A stretch of DNA of 64,000 nt from Leptoclinus maculatus (GCA_032191485.1 JAVDOI010000007.1:23180387-23244386), one strand, 5' to 3'. Counted from the first letter of the stretch, positions 10,936 through 23,184 are shown. Notes: generated by a model from the sequence alone, not told the origin. A program made the numbers and translations.

Positions 10936-13900
10936 CATCCGTGAGTGAGTGAAGGAGTGTGCACCTCTAAGTCTGGCCGCCATCTCCGCCCCCCAGTTGC
11001 TACTTTGCGCCAGAGTGGTTTGGACAGTGTGTTTGGCTAACCGCTAACAACTAACAGAACTACAAGTACACACACTGCTGCGTACCTCTCGGCCTCTGCT
11101 CTGTAGCTCACTTTCATTGGTTTGGACAGTGTGTTTGGCTAACCGCTAACAGCTAACAGAACTACCAGTACACACACTGCTGCGTACCTCTCGGCCTCTG
11201 CTCTGTAGCTCACTTTCATTGGTTTGGACAGTGTGTTTGGCTAACCGCTAACAGCTAACAGAACTACCAGTACACACACTGCTGCGTACCTCTCGGCCTC
11301 TGCTCTGTAGCTCACTTTCATTGGTTTGGACAGTGTGTTTGGCTAACAGCTAACAGCTAACAGAACTACCAGTACACACACTGCTGCGTACCTCTCGGCC
11401 TCTGCTCTGTAGCTCACTTTCATTGGTTTGGACAGTGTGTTTGGCTAACAGCTAACAGAACTACCAGTACACACACTCCTGCGTACCTATCGGCCGCTGC
11501 TCTGAGTGTACCTTTTATTGTTTTGAACGGTGTGTTTGTCTAACCGCTTACAGTTAACAGTTAACATAACTAGCAATACATACACTGCTGTACCTTGACG
11601 CAACTCAGCTGCAGCTAAGCGGGCATACTGCTTAGTTTAATTTTGTTTGTGGCAAGATTGCATGTAGCGTACTATACAACGACTTTGAGCTGATTGCCTG
11701 CATATATCACCGCTTGTTTTTTTGTTTGAATTTCACGAAACCTTACAGCCCATCAGTGTCTAGACTGGGGATTAGCCAATCGTGGGTCGTATTCATTCAA
11801 TCACACACTACAGCAGTGGTGGTTGTAGATACACCTGGTGGAGATCTGCATACTGAGTGCACCTTTCTAGTTCTTTTCTGTATTACACTGCATCATATAA
11901 AATTGTACCCGAGAGCACATTACTGAATTATAACTGACCTTATTGACATCTTGAAGGTAGAGCCAGGCGTTGAATGGTCGGATGGTCAGGTCCAGGTCTG
12001 ACAGCTTGAGATCTGCGACCCCAGCGCTGATGTTTCTCTCTTCAGCATCGATACCAAAAGCTGCACAACGTAGGCTGTACTCCTCCAAAAAGGACGAGTC
12101 CATGGGGACGGAGAAGTGCTCGTCAAAAATCACGGTGAATGCATTCGTCTGGATCTGTGAGAGGCATAAGACAGCTGAAATGTAAGGATATTTTTACTTC
12201 TAACATTCACCTCTTAGATAATATCACTTTGTGTTAGATTGAGAGGCATCAGCAGACACGTTGGTCATCTGAGTATAAGTAAGGGTTGATTGCTACCGAT
12301 GACTTTGGCAAAATAAACACAGAGGTAATAAAAACTCCTGCACAAAAGTGGCTGTTTGCAAAGATTGTAAGTTAAATCACAAGAACCAGGCTGACTTTAC
12401 AAGAACACATGTAGTGTTAGGCTGTTACAGCTGTTAGTCTCTTCATCCTCTACCTGACTCGCTCGACTTCAGAGTCAGGCTGTGAAGCACACAATGACCA
12501 ACACTTTCCATTTAGCAGAACTTCTGTTAAAGGGTCAATACACCCACAATAAAAAAGACAGATTCTGAGATTTCTGCTCCCTCAATACAAATGAGGTGAA
12601 CTTTTTATTTTGTTTTCGAAATAGTCGAGACATAATACCCATTAAACTAGCAGTGCGTGTGATTCTCTATAGTAATAGGGACATTGTTTCTGCTGCTGTT
12701 TCTTAAATGCAATTTTCAGCACCACAAACTAAATGATATTCACCTTCATTGTATTGGAGTGGAGCTGTAGAGTTATGTACATTCATAGATACTACGTATT
12801 GGCTTATTGTTCTGTGTACATCCCTCATTTATATATCAATATGCACTCTGCTACTGTTGGCACGTCCTGGTTAGATGCCGATACGTATTTTGTTATACCG
12901 GTGCTGACTGTGTGCAAAAGCAATAAAGTTGAATCTAATTTAATCAAATGTAAACTAAATTAATCAAGCCTGATATCTTGCAATTGAAATAAAACCCAAA
13001 TTATCTAGGTAAGACTTTTTTTTTTTTTTTTTCAAAGTGAGGCAGAACCAGTTAAAAATAGGCCGACAGTGAAGCCATAGAACTATACCGAGCTCAATAC
13101 CAGGAGCAACAACAAGTCAAATACACAAAATGTGAAGGTTTATCAGAAAACATTATGTAGAAGACTCTGCAGAGAGGGAGTAACATTCTTTACAGATTAC
13201 TGATGATCGTGTCTGGATTGTTGAGAACATGCAGTACATTAAGAGAACAAGGTCATGGTGGAACATTCCTTTCACTCTGCTGCAAATAGAGATTTGCACT
13301 ACAGTATCTACAGAAAATAACACGTGCAAACCAATCTGCCCGACATGAAAACAACATTTTTATTTATTTTTTTCATCGTCCAGCCTCAAAACCAAGTAGA
13401 TTCTGATCACAAGTCACTATTCAATTTATTTTCTTGGCAGCCAAAACAGCTTTTACAATGAAAAGCAGATTCTGAAGGCAGTTTGGCCCGGCCAGCAGAG
13501 CACACCATGACTACTTTAGATTGAAGTGATAGACTGCAGCTGCCACAGTGACCACATGCCGATTTCAGGCCATCATATAGTAAAGAACGTGCTGAAACGA
13601 GGGTTTACCAGGCGGTCGGAAGTTACCAGGCAACTAGCGAATGTGCAGAGTAGAGTGGATCTTATAATAGCTCTTTTTCACACAAGTGGTTTTTCTTGAA
13701 GTGTTAAATATATCTGCTAAATACAATACTTTAATGCAAATACAGTCAAACAGAATAAAACAAAAGCGTGTGTTGTGGTCAGCAGGAGTTGTTTTTGATA
13801 AAACAACAAGTCACTTTACGATAAAAGAATTGTGAATTAAGAGCGCAGGGTATGCGGATCAGCCTGTGAGGCCGACCTTGGTTTACGCCTCATATCAAAC

Positions 13901-14373
13901 ACATGAAGAGCACGAAGAGCACTATAATCTTACACCTAATACCAACATCTGCTGTGCAATAAAGAAACAAAGCAGGCAGTGAGTGTCTCTCTGCCAGTCC
14001 AGCACACGGACCTGCACTCCATCCACAATATGAGTCCGTCTGCACTGCCAGGCTTATTGCTTAGGGGGGGATAACAATGGCGATGTGTGTGGTGAAAATT
14101 GGGCAATAAAAGTGTGTGTGTGTGTGTGTGTGTGTGTTTGTGTGCGTGCTATACAGAAGACAGAGAAAGGGAGAATGAGAGAAGAGTGGCATGCACATTA
14201 TTACAGGCAAAACAAAAGCAAGAAAAGGCAAATAAATGGAGAGAAAAAGAGATGAGGGGGCAACATTTGATGAAAGAGGGAGTGATAGACGGGTGATGGG
14301 CGAAAACAAAAACAGTGACAACAAAGAGGAGAAAACGAGCGAGAGAAAGCAGAGGAAAACAGAGAGGGAGGAG

Positions 14374-14408
<35 letters not shown>

Positions 14409-17400
14409 CTGGCTTGACCATTAGGGCGAGAGAAGCCGATGTCAGCATTTCTTTGGTCTTCACCACTCTTCGACATTAAAGAGGGAGCCGCTGCTTCCAT
14501 TACTATAACACCCAACCTGAACGCATCAATACAACACAACATGCTCACGTAAGGGGACAACCCCTGGTGAGTTTGTGTGCCGTCCCCCCTGTCAGCCTGC
14601 ACAAACTAGACCACGTCCACACGCGGCGAGATGACGGTGACTCACAGCCAGGCAGGAATTAGTGGATTGTCTGGCAGCGTCTCTCTAAGAGCAGAAGGCG
14701 AGCGGCAGGTGCAGCAGATGGAGGAATGTCCCCCCCCCCCCCCCCCCCCCCGTTCTCTTCCTGTCTGAACTGTCCCTTCACCTTAGATTCAAGCTTTTCA
14801 TGAAGTTGTTTTTAGTGGAGAATATGGATGTTATTAAGAATATAACTGCTCATTGTTAATCAAAATTATGAGACAAAAGACACAAGCAAAATATGATGTA
14901 ATGTGTTTAAAGGAAAGATTCAAATGAAGATTAAGAAGTAGTTAGAGTCAGATACCGTTAGTTTGATCGTAATTATCAATCTTTTTTTATTTTGTATAAA
15001 TAAATGACAATATATTAAAGTTCATATTGTGATATAAATAATGACAACGTACATTTTTGGGGGATTTTAATTGAGGAACAGCTTATGTAAAATGTTTTTG
15101 ACAAAAATGTATGTACCTCATCACATTGTCTTGCTCATTGATTCGGAAAGGAATCACTACTCATAATTAGGACCGTTACAAATCCTATCATCGTAAAAAC
15201 AGCATGAGACATATCATCATATTCATAACCTAGAATGCAGGTAAACACAGGTTAAATTAGAGAGTGAGCTGAAAGTGAATCACATCTACTCCTGATGAAG
15301 GTAAAGGATGTGGAAACAACCTTCCTGACTACATCCAGCTCCCAGAGGGCTCGCCCCTCAAGTCAATGAAACGGGCTCTTCCGTCAGACAGGAAAGGATT
15401 GGGCTCGTCAAGCTGCAGGATCAAGCCTCTCATCCCGTGGGACTTATCACTGGCTCTGTCTAAAATTCAGCCAGGGTTCAAATCTTCAACACGGTTCGAG
15501 TGAGCAAGAGCTTCCTCCTGAGCGAGACAGACTCACTCGTCTCCCTCAACGTCAGGAACCACTTTTATCTTCAGTCCTTTGAACAAGTTCAGTCGTCACG
15601 GCTTAACAGCTAATTAACCATCTGATAAGCTTTTTTTTAGTAGTAGTCGAATGGCGGTTATGCTGAAAGTCTTTAACAAGGAACAAGGATTCTTAAATTA
15701 TATAATGATCATAAGTTTGAACCACGTAAAAAAATGCATTGCCTCTACTTAACATTGACATCAGCATATAGCCATGTTTGCGCGTGTATTCACACTTACA
15801 AGCACACACTGTAGTGCTGAAGTGGGGATGTGCTGTTTTTCTCTTTATGACCGAAAATTTGTAACCTAGTAAAGTTTTGGACTGTTGCAATGGTCATTTT
15901 TTTTAGCCATTATAGTGGCGTGGCTTTGTCTGTCCATCGCTTTGGTCCAGACTGAAATGTCTCAATTACTACTAAATGTATTGTCATGATTGCATTTGGA
16001 ACAGATATCTACAACAATACATTGTGAGTATCCTTGAGATATAACAAATGTGTTGAATGTATTTTTGAAACCTGTTATTTTATTACAGCAATGCTTTGTT
16101 TCATGATTACTACCACGCTGTAGATTAGTAGAATACAACAGCATTGGCAGGAATGTGCAATGCGTAACCTGCATAGGCATGCACATGTGTACTCCACCAC
16201 TCTTAAAACACTGCAGGGTACCTTTAAGTCTTTCATTCCTTAAACTCTATCCTACTATTCAGAGAGCAACAACTTTGTCTGCCAGGTGATGATCTCATGG
16301 CATGATCACACCATGAGATGTGGTTGGAAGTTCCAGTTTAAGCTGGTAAATTACAGTCTTTTGTAGGACTACTATTTCCAAAGTCTTTCACGCTCAAGGC
16401 CAAGTAGCTCCACATACCGAGGAGAACCACACCGTATCACTTCAGTGGTGTTGTACAAGCACAAAAAGACAACAGCTTCCTTACCCTTGTGACTCCCACA
16501 CTGATCTCCTCCGGCCCCAGGGAGACTCTGATGAAGCAGCGGGGGAAGTCTCCCTCCTCCCTCTCTAGCAGGTCTTTGCCCTGGTGCAGAGTGATGTGGA
16601 GCAGTCCCGGCCCCTGGCCCGGATGCCTGGACGGCTCAAACTCCAGCGTCACCTCCAGCTGTCCGACCGTGTAGTCGTGGCCGAAGTTGTTTGCGATGGA
16701 GGAGATGGAGCTGAGCGAGTCGGTGGAGATGGATCGGTTGAGCTGGGCCATGCCGGTCGGGTCCAGCTCCCTGCTCATCAGCTCCAGGTGGCCCAGATCC
16801 CTGAAACATTCCGGGGTGTCGCCGAGGGCCAGGCTGGGTTTGCGGCTGGAGGTGATGGAGGTCCGCCGGTGGTTGTTGGCAGCCACTCGCTTCAGGGAGG
16901 AGTTAAGTAAGTAAGGACATTTTAAGGGTACTGAGATGGAAAACTAACTGTGAACTGTTATGGAACTACAGGAAAAACTATTCACACATCCGGTAGTTTG
17001 AGAGAATCATCAGCATTCACTTGAAGTTATGTCACTCCTTTTAGCTCCGTTTTTGGTCTCTACCAACTATTGAGGGAAATGTGCTTAAGCAGCTAAATGC
17101 TCCACTTCCAGCTTGTTGCTACCAGTGTTGTCCTGCCGTTTGTTTCTGAGGTGCTAGTGTACATTTAGGTTTTAGGTGCATCACTACAAACGACACCTTT
17201 CACATAGTTTCCACATGAGTTGCTTTCACTAAACTCCTTTCAATTCAAATGTTTCCTAGTTTTGATTATTCCTGTCATGAACTCCACCAAAGAGGTTATA
17301 TTTTGGAGTTTGGTTTGTCTGGTTTTCAGCAGGATTACAGAAAAATGACTGGCCCGAATTTCATGAAACTTGGTGGATGGGTGGAGCGTAGGTCAAGGAA

Positions 17401-18977
17401 AAACCCATACAATTTTGGAGCGGATTGGCCTTGGCAGTGTCAACGCTCTTCGACCTTATAGTTATCAATAAAATTGTACTCGTCGAAGTAGCTGGTGAGA
17501 TCTGGAAACACTGTGACGTCAGATGATCAGGTTAGCCAAAGTGATTTGGAAGAAAAAACAAAGGTGATCGATGAAATAATTACCCAAATTGTCCTGATTG
17601 TGTGTCTTGCGCCATCAAACTTGTTTTGCATTAATGTCGTCATGTTCTCAGATCTCAGAAATGACTTTGGTTAAAGCATGTTTTCCTAAACGATGTAGAG
17701 ATAGTCAATCATGTGCCATTGTGGCCCAAGACTCTGAAGGTGCAACTAAAAGCAGTGAATTTGAAAGACCAAAAGAGCTTCAGCCACAGGAAACTTTTCT
17801 TTGAAATCAGCTGCTGCCGTCTTCAATTGGAAAGAAAACCCTCAGACGTCTCGACCCTCCGTCCCACATGATTGCTCACCACTTGCACCAAGCTGCTTGA
17901 TTTTACCACTAACTTCAACCTCACTAAACCTCTCATCTCCCCTGCCTTTTAGAGATATATATATTTTTACACTCAACATTGATATTTCAGAATTCTGAGA
18001 AGCAACGTCGAGGTACCTTTTGTCTGGCTTCTGAGAAGGAGGTTCCATATTTTTCTTGCAGATATCGATAGTCAAAGTTGGGGAAGGGGGACGGCGCGGG
18101 GAACTTTCCAGATTTCCACAACTTCCAGATGTTGAGCCCGGCCACGGCCAGTAGCACGAAGAAGCCCACCAGGTAGATTCCCACCTCCCAGCCGGGTGGG
18201 TTACGCACCACTGAAACACAAAACAAGTGCTTCAAGCTATCCTTACTTCCATTTCATCAAAGGTAGAATGATGTTTGGCCTCATAACCGTCTATATTTTA
18301 AATGTGATGGACGAGTTTGATCACTGGTGGAAGTGCACAGTTTGGGAGAAACCCAGGACAGAGAGTTTAGAGTTTTTTTTATTTTATTTTAACAAGCTCA
18401 CAATCACTGAGCACAATCAGTCTGTTCCAGGCCTTGTCATTTAGCACTGAGCATTGAGATGACTTTGGGAGCATTCAGGATGTATAAAGTTTTATGTAAA
18501 TCAAATCAAAATTGAAATGCCGCTCTTAAAAATCAAAGCATCTCATGTTGCATTTTAGAGATGGAGTATGAGCCTGTGCCGAGCTGGCTTTCTCAAGATG
18601 AATTGCCTCTGTGGGGGACTTTGACAGCTTTATCCCGACTTTTTTTTTTTTTAACACAAGAGATAAGCCAATTACAGGGCAAGTCAAAATGTCTTGTAAC
18701 ATCGATGGCCTTCAAGACGAGGCCGGAGGAGTTGTAAAGATTGTGCACGGAGGTGACAGTAGCTGTCAAATGGCCTGCAAGCAGAAACAAGGAAATACAA
18801 ATACTCTCATACTGATATACACACTCAGATACAATTACAACAGTGTGGATACAATCACATCCATTAACCCAAACAAGGACACGCATGCAGAAAAAAAACA
18901 GTAAAGGAATATGATGGAACTGTCCACTCACCACTCAGATGGTAGCCTGATATATCCCCAGTTTGAGCGGAGGACAT
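8293..18977 (-). CDS. syt12: Synaptotagmin-12, seven coding exons, complete
   Basis: Membrane-anchored tandem-C2 protein of secretory and synaptic vesicles. Family knowledge places Syt12 among the calcium-independent synaptotagmins that modulate spontaneous release. Exons 18932-18977, 18017-18210, 16485-16889, 11939-12154, 9864-9984, 9254-9387 and 8293-8466 join in frame to 429 residues. Order: short N-terminus (YHLSVVRNPPGWEVG), transmembrane helix about residues 25-44 ending in WKLWKSGKFP, juxtamembrane FPNFDYRYLQEKYG, a Ser-rich linker NRSISTDSLSSISS (131-144), C2A about 152-275, and C2B about 290-420 ending WNQMLATLRKPVSMWHPIRR. The Ser-rich linker corresponds to the region where a PKA site is reported in mammalian Syt12. 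C2A has KDLLEREEGDFPRCFIRV where calcium-binding synaptotagmins carry Asp-rich loops, which fits a non-calcium C2. The start ATG has a good ACCATG context, and the first stop follows the conserved WHxxRR end. Identity is secure; Syt12 fits better than other synaptotagmins. Confidence 0.95.
8835..9030 (+). repeat. Percomorph dispersed repeat fragment ('ATGGATTGCCATGAAATTT' family)
   Basis: Contains CGGATGGATTGACATGCAAT, TGTACAGACATTCATCAG, GACTTTGGTGAGCCCCTGAC and CCTCAACAACTATTGAAGG, the hallmark phrases of a very abundant fish repeat. Other pieces lie at 15920-16035 and, in the opposite sense, at 23185-23415. Confidence 0.65.
9100..9220 (+). repeat. LINE-like 3' tail (syt12 intron 6)
   Basis: The text ATTCCCCATGTGGATTAATAAA followed by GTGTCATCTCATCAT resembles the 3' end of fish non-LTR retrotransposons, which end in a short tandem tail. 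It is 5'-truncated, and no reverse transcriptase remains nearby. Confidence 0.5.
9254..9387 (-). CDS. syt12: syt12 coding exon 6 (C2B core)
   Basis: 134 nt, residues 328-372, DPFVKVYLLQDGKKISKKKT through FSVPSIVLQ. It contains the Lys-rich C2B strand. Acceptor cgtcatcag, donor CAG|gtgaca. Confidence 0.95.
9864..9984 (-). CDS. syt12: syt12 coding exon 5 (C2B start)
   Basis: 121 nt, residues 288-327 plus one base, AVDAVGEILLSLSYLPTAER through WTNSKNTA. Acceptor ctccacag, donor GCAG|gtcggg. Confidence 0.95.
10855..10931 (+). repeat. (TG)n microsatellite
   Basis: Near-perfect dinucleotide run of about 76 bp in syt12 intron 4, immediately before the 102-bp minisatellite. Confidence 0.95.
11019..11600 (+). 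repeat. 102-bp minisatellite, about 5.5 copies
   Basis: Units begin TTTGGACAGTGTGTTTGGCT at 11019, 11121, 11223, 11325 and 11427, exactly 102 bp apart. A diverged sixth unit starts near 11521 (TTTTGAACGGTGTG). Each unit has a GCTAACCGCTAACAGCTAAC stretch and ends TCTGTAGCTCACTTTCATTG. The central copies are almost identical, and small indels in the CTAACAG repeat shift the later spacing. Confidence 0.95.
11939..12154 (-). CDS. syt12: syt12 coding exon 4 (second half of C2A)
   Basis: 216 nt, residues 216-287, IQTNAFTVIFDEHFSVP through NAWLYLQDVNK. Acceptor ctctcacag, donor AAG|gtcagt. Confidence 0.95.
12733..12965 (+). repeat. LINE 3' tail ending in AATAAAGTTGAATCTAAT
   Basis: The end AGCAATAAAGTTGAATCTAA followed by TTTAATC, with TTAGATGCCGATACGTATTT upstream, fits the well-known 3' end of a fish LINE family. 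It is a 5'-truncated copy in syt12 intron 3; the open frame over it has no meaning. Confidence 0.55.
14730..14751 (+). repeat. Poly-C run of about 22
   Basis: Uninterrupted C homopolymer in syt12 intron 3. Its length in the assembly should be treated with caution. Confidence 0.9.
15920..16035 (+). repeat. Fragment of the same repeat family as 8835-9030
   Basis: Phrases GACTGAAATGTCTCAATTAC, ATGTATTGTCATGATTGCAT and GGAACAGATATCT follow the order seen in the other copies but are diverged. Confidence 0.45.
16485..16889 (-). CDS. syt12: syt12 coding exon 3 (linker and first half of C2A)
   Basis: 405 nt, residues 81-215, from RVAANNHRRTS through EEISVGVTR, covering the Ser-rich linker and the first C2A strands. 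Acceptor ccctgaag is slightly purine-interrupted; donor AGG|gtaagg is strong. Confidence 0.93.
17030..17170. repeat. Dispersed repeat fragment related to 366-452
   Basis: Contains TTTTTGGTCTCTACCAACTA and GCTAAATGCTCCACTTCCAG, paralleling the piece at 366-452. It lies in syt12 intron 2. Confidence 0.45.
17270..17445 (+). repeat. Dispersed repeat ('AGGATTACAGAAAAATGACT' family)
   Basis: Reads CCACCAAAGAGGTTATATTT, CAGCAGGATTACAG, TTTCATGAAACTTGGTGGAT, GGTCAAGGAAAAACCCATAC and ATTTTGGAGCGGATTGGCC in order. This is a repeat found across many fish genomes. The overlapping 70-residue open frame is not a gene. Confidence 0.65.
18017..18210 (-). CDS. syt12: syt12 coding exon 2 (membrane anchor)
   Basis: 194 nt. 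Encodes the transmembrane helix (VGIYLVGFFVLLAVAGLNIW) and the conserved FPNFDYRYLQEKYG stretch. Acceptor tgtttcag, donor AAAAG|gtacct. Confidence 0.95.
18932..18977 (-). CDS. syt12: syt12 coding exon 1 (start codon)
   Basis: 46 nt coding, MSSAQTGDISGYHLS plus one base. The exon itself begins near 18992 after the acceptor tttctccag, so only about 15 nt of 5' UTR precede the ATG here. Donor AGTG|gtgagt. Confidence 0.92.
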
Positions 18978-20337
18978 GGTGCTGCAGCCAGCCTGGAGAA
19001 AGAAAACAAACTGTACTGTGCAAAATGTACCTGACATCCACTGCTGCTTCAGATACATTCACAATAAGACGCATGCATAACAGGGGATGTCAGGGCTCTG
19101 GGTGAATTTTTACATTTTGGCCTTGGTCCCCCCTGTGGAGGAGTGGCCAACAAAGAGCCAACGGTCTGCAGGTTGTCTTACCAACTAAAGACTTCACCCA
19201 CTGATATGTAGAGGGGGAAAACACCCATAGGGGACGTGATCTGCTGAGGTGATTAGGTTCAAAGCAAATCCTGCAGACTTTTTGGCTCGAAATGGCACAT
19301 AGTTGGCCATCCCTACTCTAACAGGTTGATACTACATCATTACAGACATTTGTGTTTTCTGGCTACGGTTTGATTAGGTTTAGGCAAATAAAACTACTTA
19401 CGGTTAAGGTCAAGTAAAGATTGCTTTAGCACTGATTTTGCATTACCCTTCTATAATATTGTCAGATTCATATTGGACAGTTTAAAAGCAGAACCAGAGA
19501 TATTGTCTTCTTTATTCCACACGTTCTTGTTCCTCATCAAAACCTGCCGCCTGCATTACCCACAATGCAAGACCATAAGAGGATGTGTTAAAGGAAGGTT
19601 GTTTTAAGTCTATGAACAAATGACTGATGCTGTTGTTTGAGAGCATATTCTACACAAACAATACAATGAATCATTAAAATCTAAAACTATGTTGTGTTCC
19701 AGTCACTGCACTTTGTCAGAAATGTGTTGTTGTTGTTTTTTTTCCAACTGAAGCAATTCCACTGAAAATGCAAGGACCGTGACAGACGGAGCTGTGAATG
19801 TTTGGGGCCCATCATAGTCCGGGGCCCTCGGGAAATTCAACAATCAAACACCTGACGACTGACTTGCTTTTTATATCAACAGAGATGAAATGCATTGTAC
19901 ACAGGAAAGACATACTATTAGTTTTCTAATTATACTGCTTTGACAAACAGTAAACATCATCAGCTTCCCAACCCTGCTCACAGTACACGGCTTCTGGGAG
20001 AACTCCGTGATTGTACGTTCACCATAGGAGCATATAGTTCTTTGATTTTTAAGTCAGTTTAGTCAAATCAATTCAGTTTTCATAAAGCAGCAGCAGGGCC
20101 TTTTTTTCTTCTTCCATGAGACGAAAGAGAACAATATTTTCCTGCGCCCCACTCTCACTCTGCAAACAGCAAAATAATAAAAATAAAAAAAACAGTGGGC
20201 GATGGTGTGTGAGTCACTTCTCCACCCAGCCTCCCCTCCTTCCTCCTGCTCCCTCCGCTTGTTGGAATCTCCCCATATCTTGGTGACTCGGGGGAAATGG
20301 GAGCATTACACTAATGATATAGAAAAGGACTGGAGGG

Positions 20338-20365
20338 TGGGGGGTGGGGGGGGGGGGGGGGGGGG
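20338..20365 (+). repeat. Poly-G run
   Basis: About 24 G after a G-rich GGGTGGGGGGTGGGG lead-in, in syt12 intron 1. It is capable of G-quadruplex formation on the plus strand. Confidence 0.9.
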
Positions 20366-21949
20366 ACTCAATTCTGCTGAGCGGTTTGCAGGCAACGGCC
20401 ATGCAGGCCAATTAAAGTGGCTGACGCAGTGCAGGGCCCACTGACGGATGCTGATGTACCATTAGCAAAGCGTGGGGGATCTCTAGCAGAGTGTGAGCGC
20501 CAACCAACCCCCCCAATCCCCCCAAACCCAGCCCGGCATTGCTTAGATCAGCTTGGCTCGGCCCGGCTTAAGGTAACGTACGAGTGTTGGTCCAGGGGCA
20601 GCTCAAGAGAAGGAAGAAGAGGAGGAAGGATCAAGGATGGGAGGGGAAGGAACAAGAGAGAGAGAGAGAGAGAGAGCAAGACAATGTTTCAGACAGATTT
20701 AGTAAATAACAATGAGGCAGCGTGGGCGCTCCGGCGCCTCAGTGGGCTCGAGGTGGCAGAATACAAACAATGAAGTCAAACTTGCCTGAAATAGAAATAC
20801 GTTTGAAAACAGTGCCAGAGCATTTGAGGAGTTGGACGTCTTTTGATCATTTGTCTAAAAAAGGTGCAATTATTCCCAATATAGTCGCCTGAGATAACCC
20901 CTCAGGCCTGTCAGACGAACTCAAGTATCACTTCATCGACATCAGTCGTTATGTTACATGTTGTGTTTCTTTAAAATCGATTTTGAAATTGATGACTTGT
21001 GGTTCACAAAGAGCAGGTATTGTTAAGGGTTTCCAGCTTTCAGGTGGATCTCCAGCACGCTGCCTTCGACAGAGAAGAACATCATTTAGCTCGTGACCTT
21101 TGCCCTCTCTTTCCTATCTGACACCATCTGACAAATGCCATCTATGCAGAAGTGTCCCAGACAGTATGATAAGGAAGATGGTACGACGAAAACAGACAGA
21201 TGATAACATTAAAGGAAGAAATGTGCAGATGTTCAACCTCATCTCTATTTATCTGAGTTAGGGATTTAGTGTGAAAAAGGCCTGCAGTTCACATCTTTTT
21301 TTAATTGCAATGAAACCAGAAGAACTGGAGCAAGAAGTACACTGGCCTCAACCTAAACCATTGTGTCTTCTTTCCATGACATCCTCAGACATGTCATATC
21401 TTCCCTTTTAGATTCGAGACTTTCCATTCGGCTGACAGCTCATTAACACACAGGAGTGAAGGGAAAGGTGGACATTTGCATAAACGCTTCCCCACTGACA
21501 AGTCATCTTCATGCCCACATGATCTAGACTCTCTCGCTTCTTTAGATTTATCTCACCGGTTGCTGCGGGGATTCTGTCTCTAACATCGCTCATGAAGCCG
21601 TCTTCCTCCAGCGCACACAGAAAGACGTTGTGTGAGGGGGGGGGGGGGGACGTTTTAATTACCGAGATATGCATGAAATGAATATCTTGTCACAATGTCA
21701 GCGTGCGAAAAACAGGCTGTGATGAGCTTTAAGTGGCATGTGAGTAATGCAATGGAAGGGAGCCTGTGATATTTTACACTTTCCTGGCAACAGTTTTGAC
21801 CGAAAGGTTGTAAAGGATGGAAGCATGGAAGCACCTTTTTTTCTGAGCATTTAGAGAGTTCAACCAGCTCTTATCATGGCTGCCACTGACAGCGGATACT
21901 TCCAGGTCATTTCACTCAGTTAGGAACCTTCCTGAACAAGAAACACTAT

Positions 21950-22090
21950 CGACCGCAGCCTGAACCTCGCATTGCTTCCAATGATTAAGCCAGCGCCTTG
22001 TATGGCGAGTGTGCGTGTGAGTGGGTGGATGAAAGGCAAAATTGTAAAGCCTTTTTGGTCAACGCGCTATATAAATGCAGCCACTTACGG
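21950..22090 (+). repeat. 3' part of a tRNA-derived SINE
   Basis: Contains GCCTTGTATGGCGAGTGTGC, GTGAGTGGGTGGATGAAAGG, AAATTGTAAAGCCTTTTTGG and GCGCTATATAAATGCAGCC, the usual 3' half of an abundant percomorph SINE. The 5' tRNA-like part is absent here. Confidence 0.6.
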
Positions 22091-23104
22091 TTTGTCACCC
22101 ACAACAACTCAGCAAACTAGATTCTTCACCTAATATGTTTCTGTCAAATTGTTGTGTTTCACACAGTAAATGATACATCAGCAATAACTTCAAACCCTTC
22201 AAAATCTTGTTCAATTTTGTTTTGCAATTCTGATTGTTAATCGGAAACAGCATGACTGATTTAAACACATCAGTAGGAATCACTTTTCATTAAGACTATG
22301 GTTTCATTCTGTTCTTCATACACAGATAGAAACTGAACATGTGAACCCTCTTTCCATTTTCCTTTTGTCCAGTAATCCCATCGTAGTTCTAAGAGTCAGT
22401 ATGTACAGTATGTGCACAGTGTCACAGAGCAGCAGATTCTGCCGCTGTTTGCTGCGAACAGTCAGGAAGAACGAAAACAAGAAAATGCCCTCCATTGGAA
22501 CTGCATGTTGAAACAGGTCAGATCAATAGGAACAGACACACTGATTTGTGTCGTTCCCCCCCAACACCCCCACACACACACACACACACACACACAGAGC
22601 AATAAAGAGAAGAAAAAAAGGAAGGAGAGGTTAGATAAGGAGAGAAGTGAGACAAGGATAAGATATAAGAAGAGATGAGGGTCTGTGTTGAAAAAGCAAT
22701 GAGAACGAGGGAGCAGCTGGGAAAGAAGAAGAAGAAGAAGAAGGAGGAGAAGGAAGAGAAGGGATCACGGGCCTGTCAGCTCGCTCTCCCAACAAACTGA
22801 TCAATCAACTTTGCTTTCAATCTCGCCCAATGACTCCTAATCAAATTAACTGCCTCAGTGAAACGGCCAGATATAACACGGCACAGCAATCTGTCTCTCT
22901 GCCCTCCCTCCTCACAGATCTGCTTGTTTCCATGCCAGCTACACTTTGACTTTCTGGTTTAGACAGCTCATTTGGTGCATGGCAAAAGTAGCATTGCACC
23001 GGCTGGCACCAGGCTTTTAAATGTCAGCAGCGGCGCCAGCTGAGACAGGATGAACCTGCACGCTGCAGTTCAACCCGTCAGAGTTAAAACAACTAATTCT
23101 GAAC

Positions 23105-23170
23105 TCAATGGCAAGGCTCAGAGGATCGGCGGTTCGATCCCCCGGCTCCTCTAGTCCCTGCTACCAGCTC
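23105..23170 (+). repeat. tRNA-like SINE head fragment with B-box
   Basis: GGTTCGATCCC at 23131-23141 is a good Pol III B-box, followed by CCCGGCTCCT, as in the head of the same SINE family. There is no intact A-box or cloverleaf, so this is not a tRNA gene. Confidence 0.5.
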
Positions 23171-23184
23171 TGTACTTAGAGGTA

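Larger units (their letters stand above)
12966..16484. other. syt12 intron 3: no gene seen
   Basis: Non-coding. It contains a T-run near 13017-13032, a (TG)n run at 14111-14138, (GA)n at about 14379-14406, a C-run of about 22 at 14730-14751, and a dispersed-repeat fragment near 15920. Frames over the GA/CT tracts are low-complexity only. Confidence 0.6.

Noticed and set aside
12733..12963. 76-codon plus frame
   Set aside because: It overlies a LINE 3' tail.
23105..23170. Possible tRNA gene (good B-box GGTTCGATCCC)
   Set aside because: No A-box at proper spacing and no cloverleaf; it fits a SINE head fragment.
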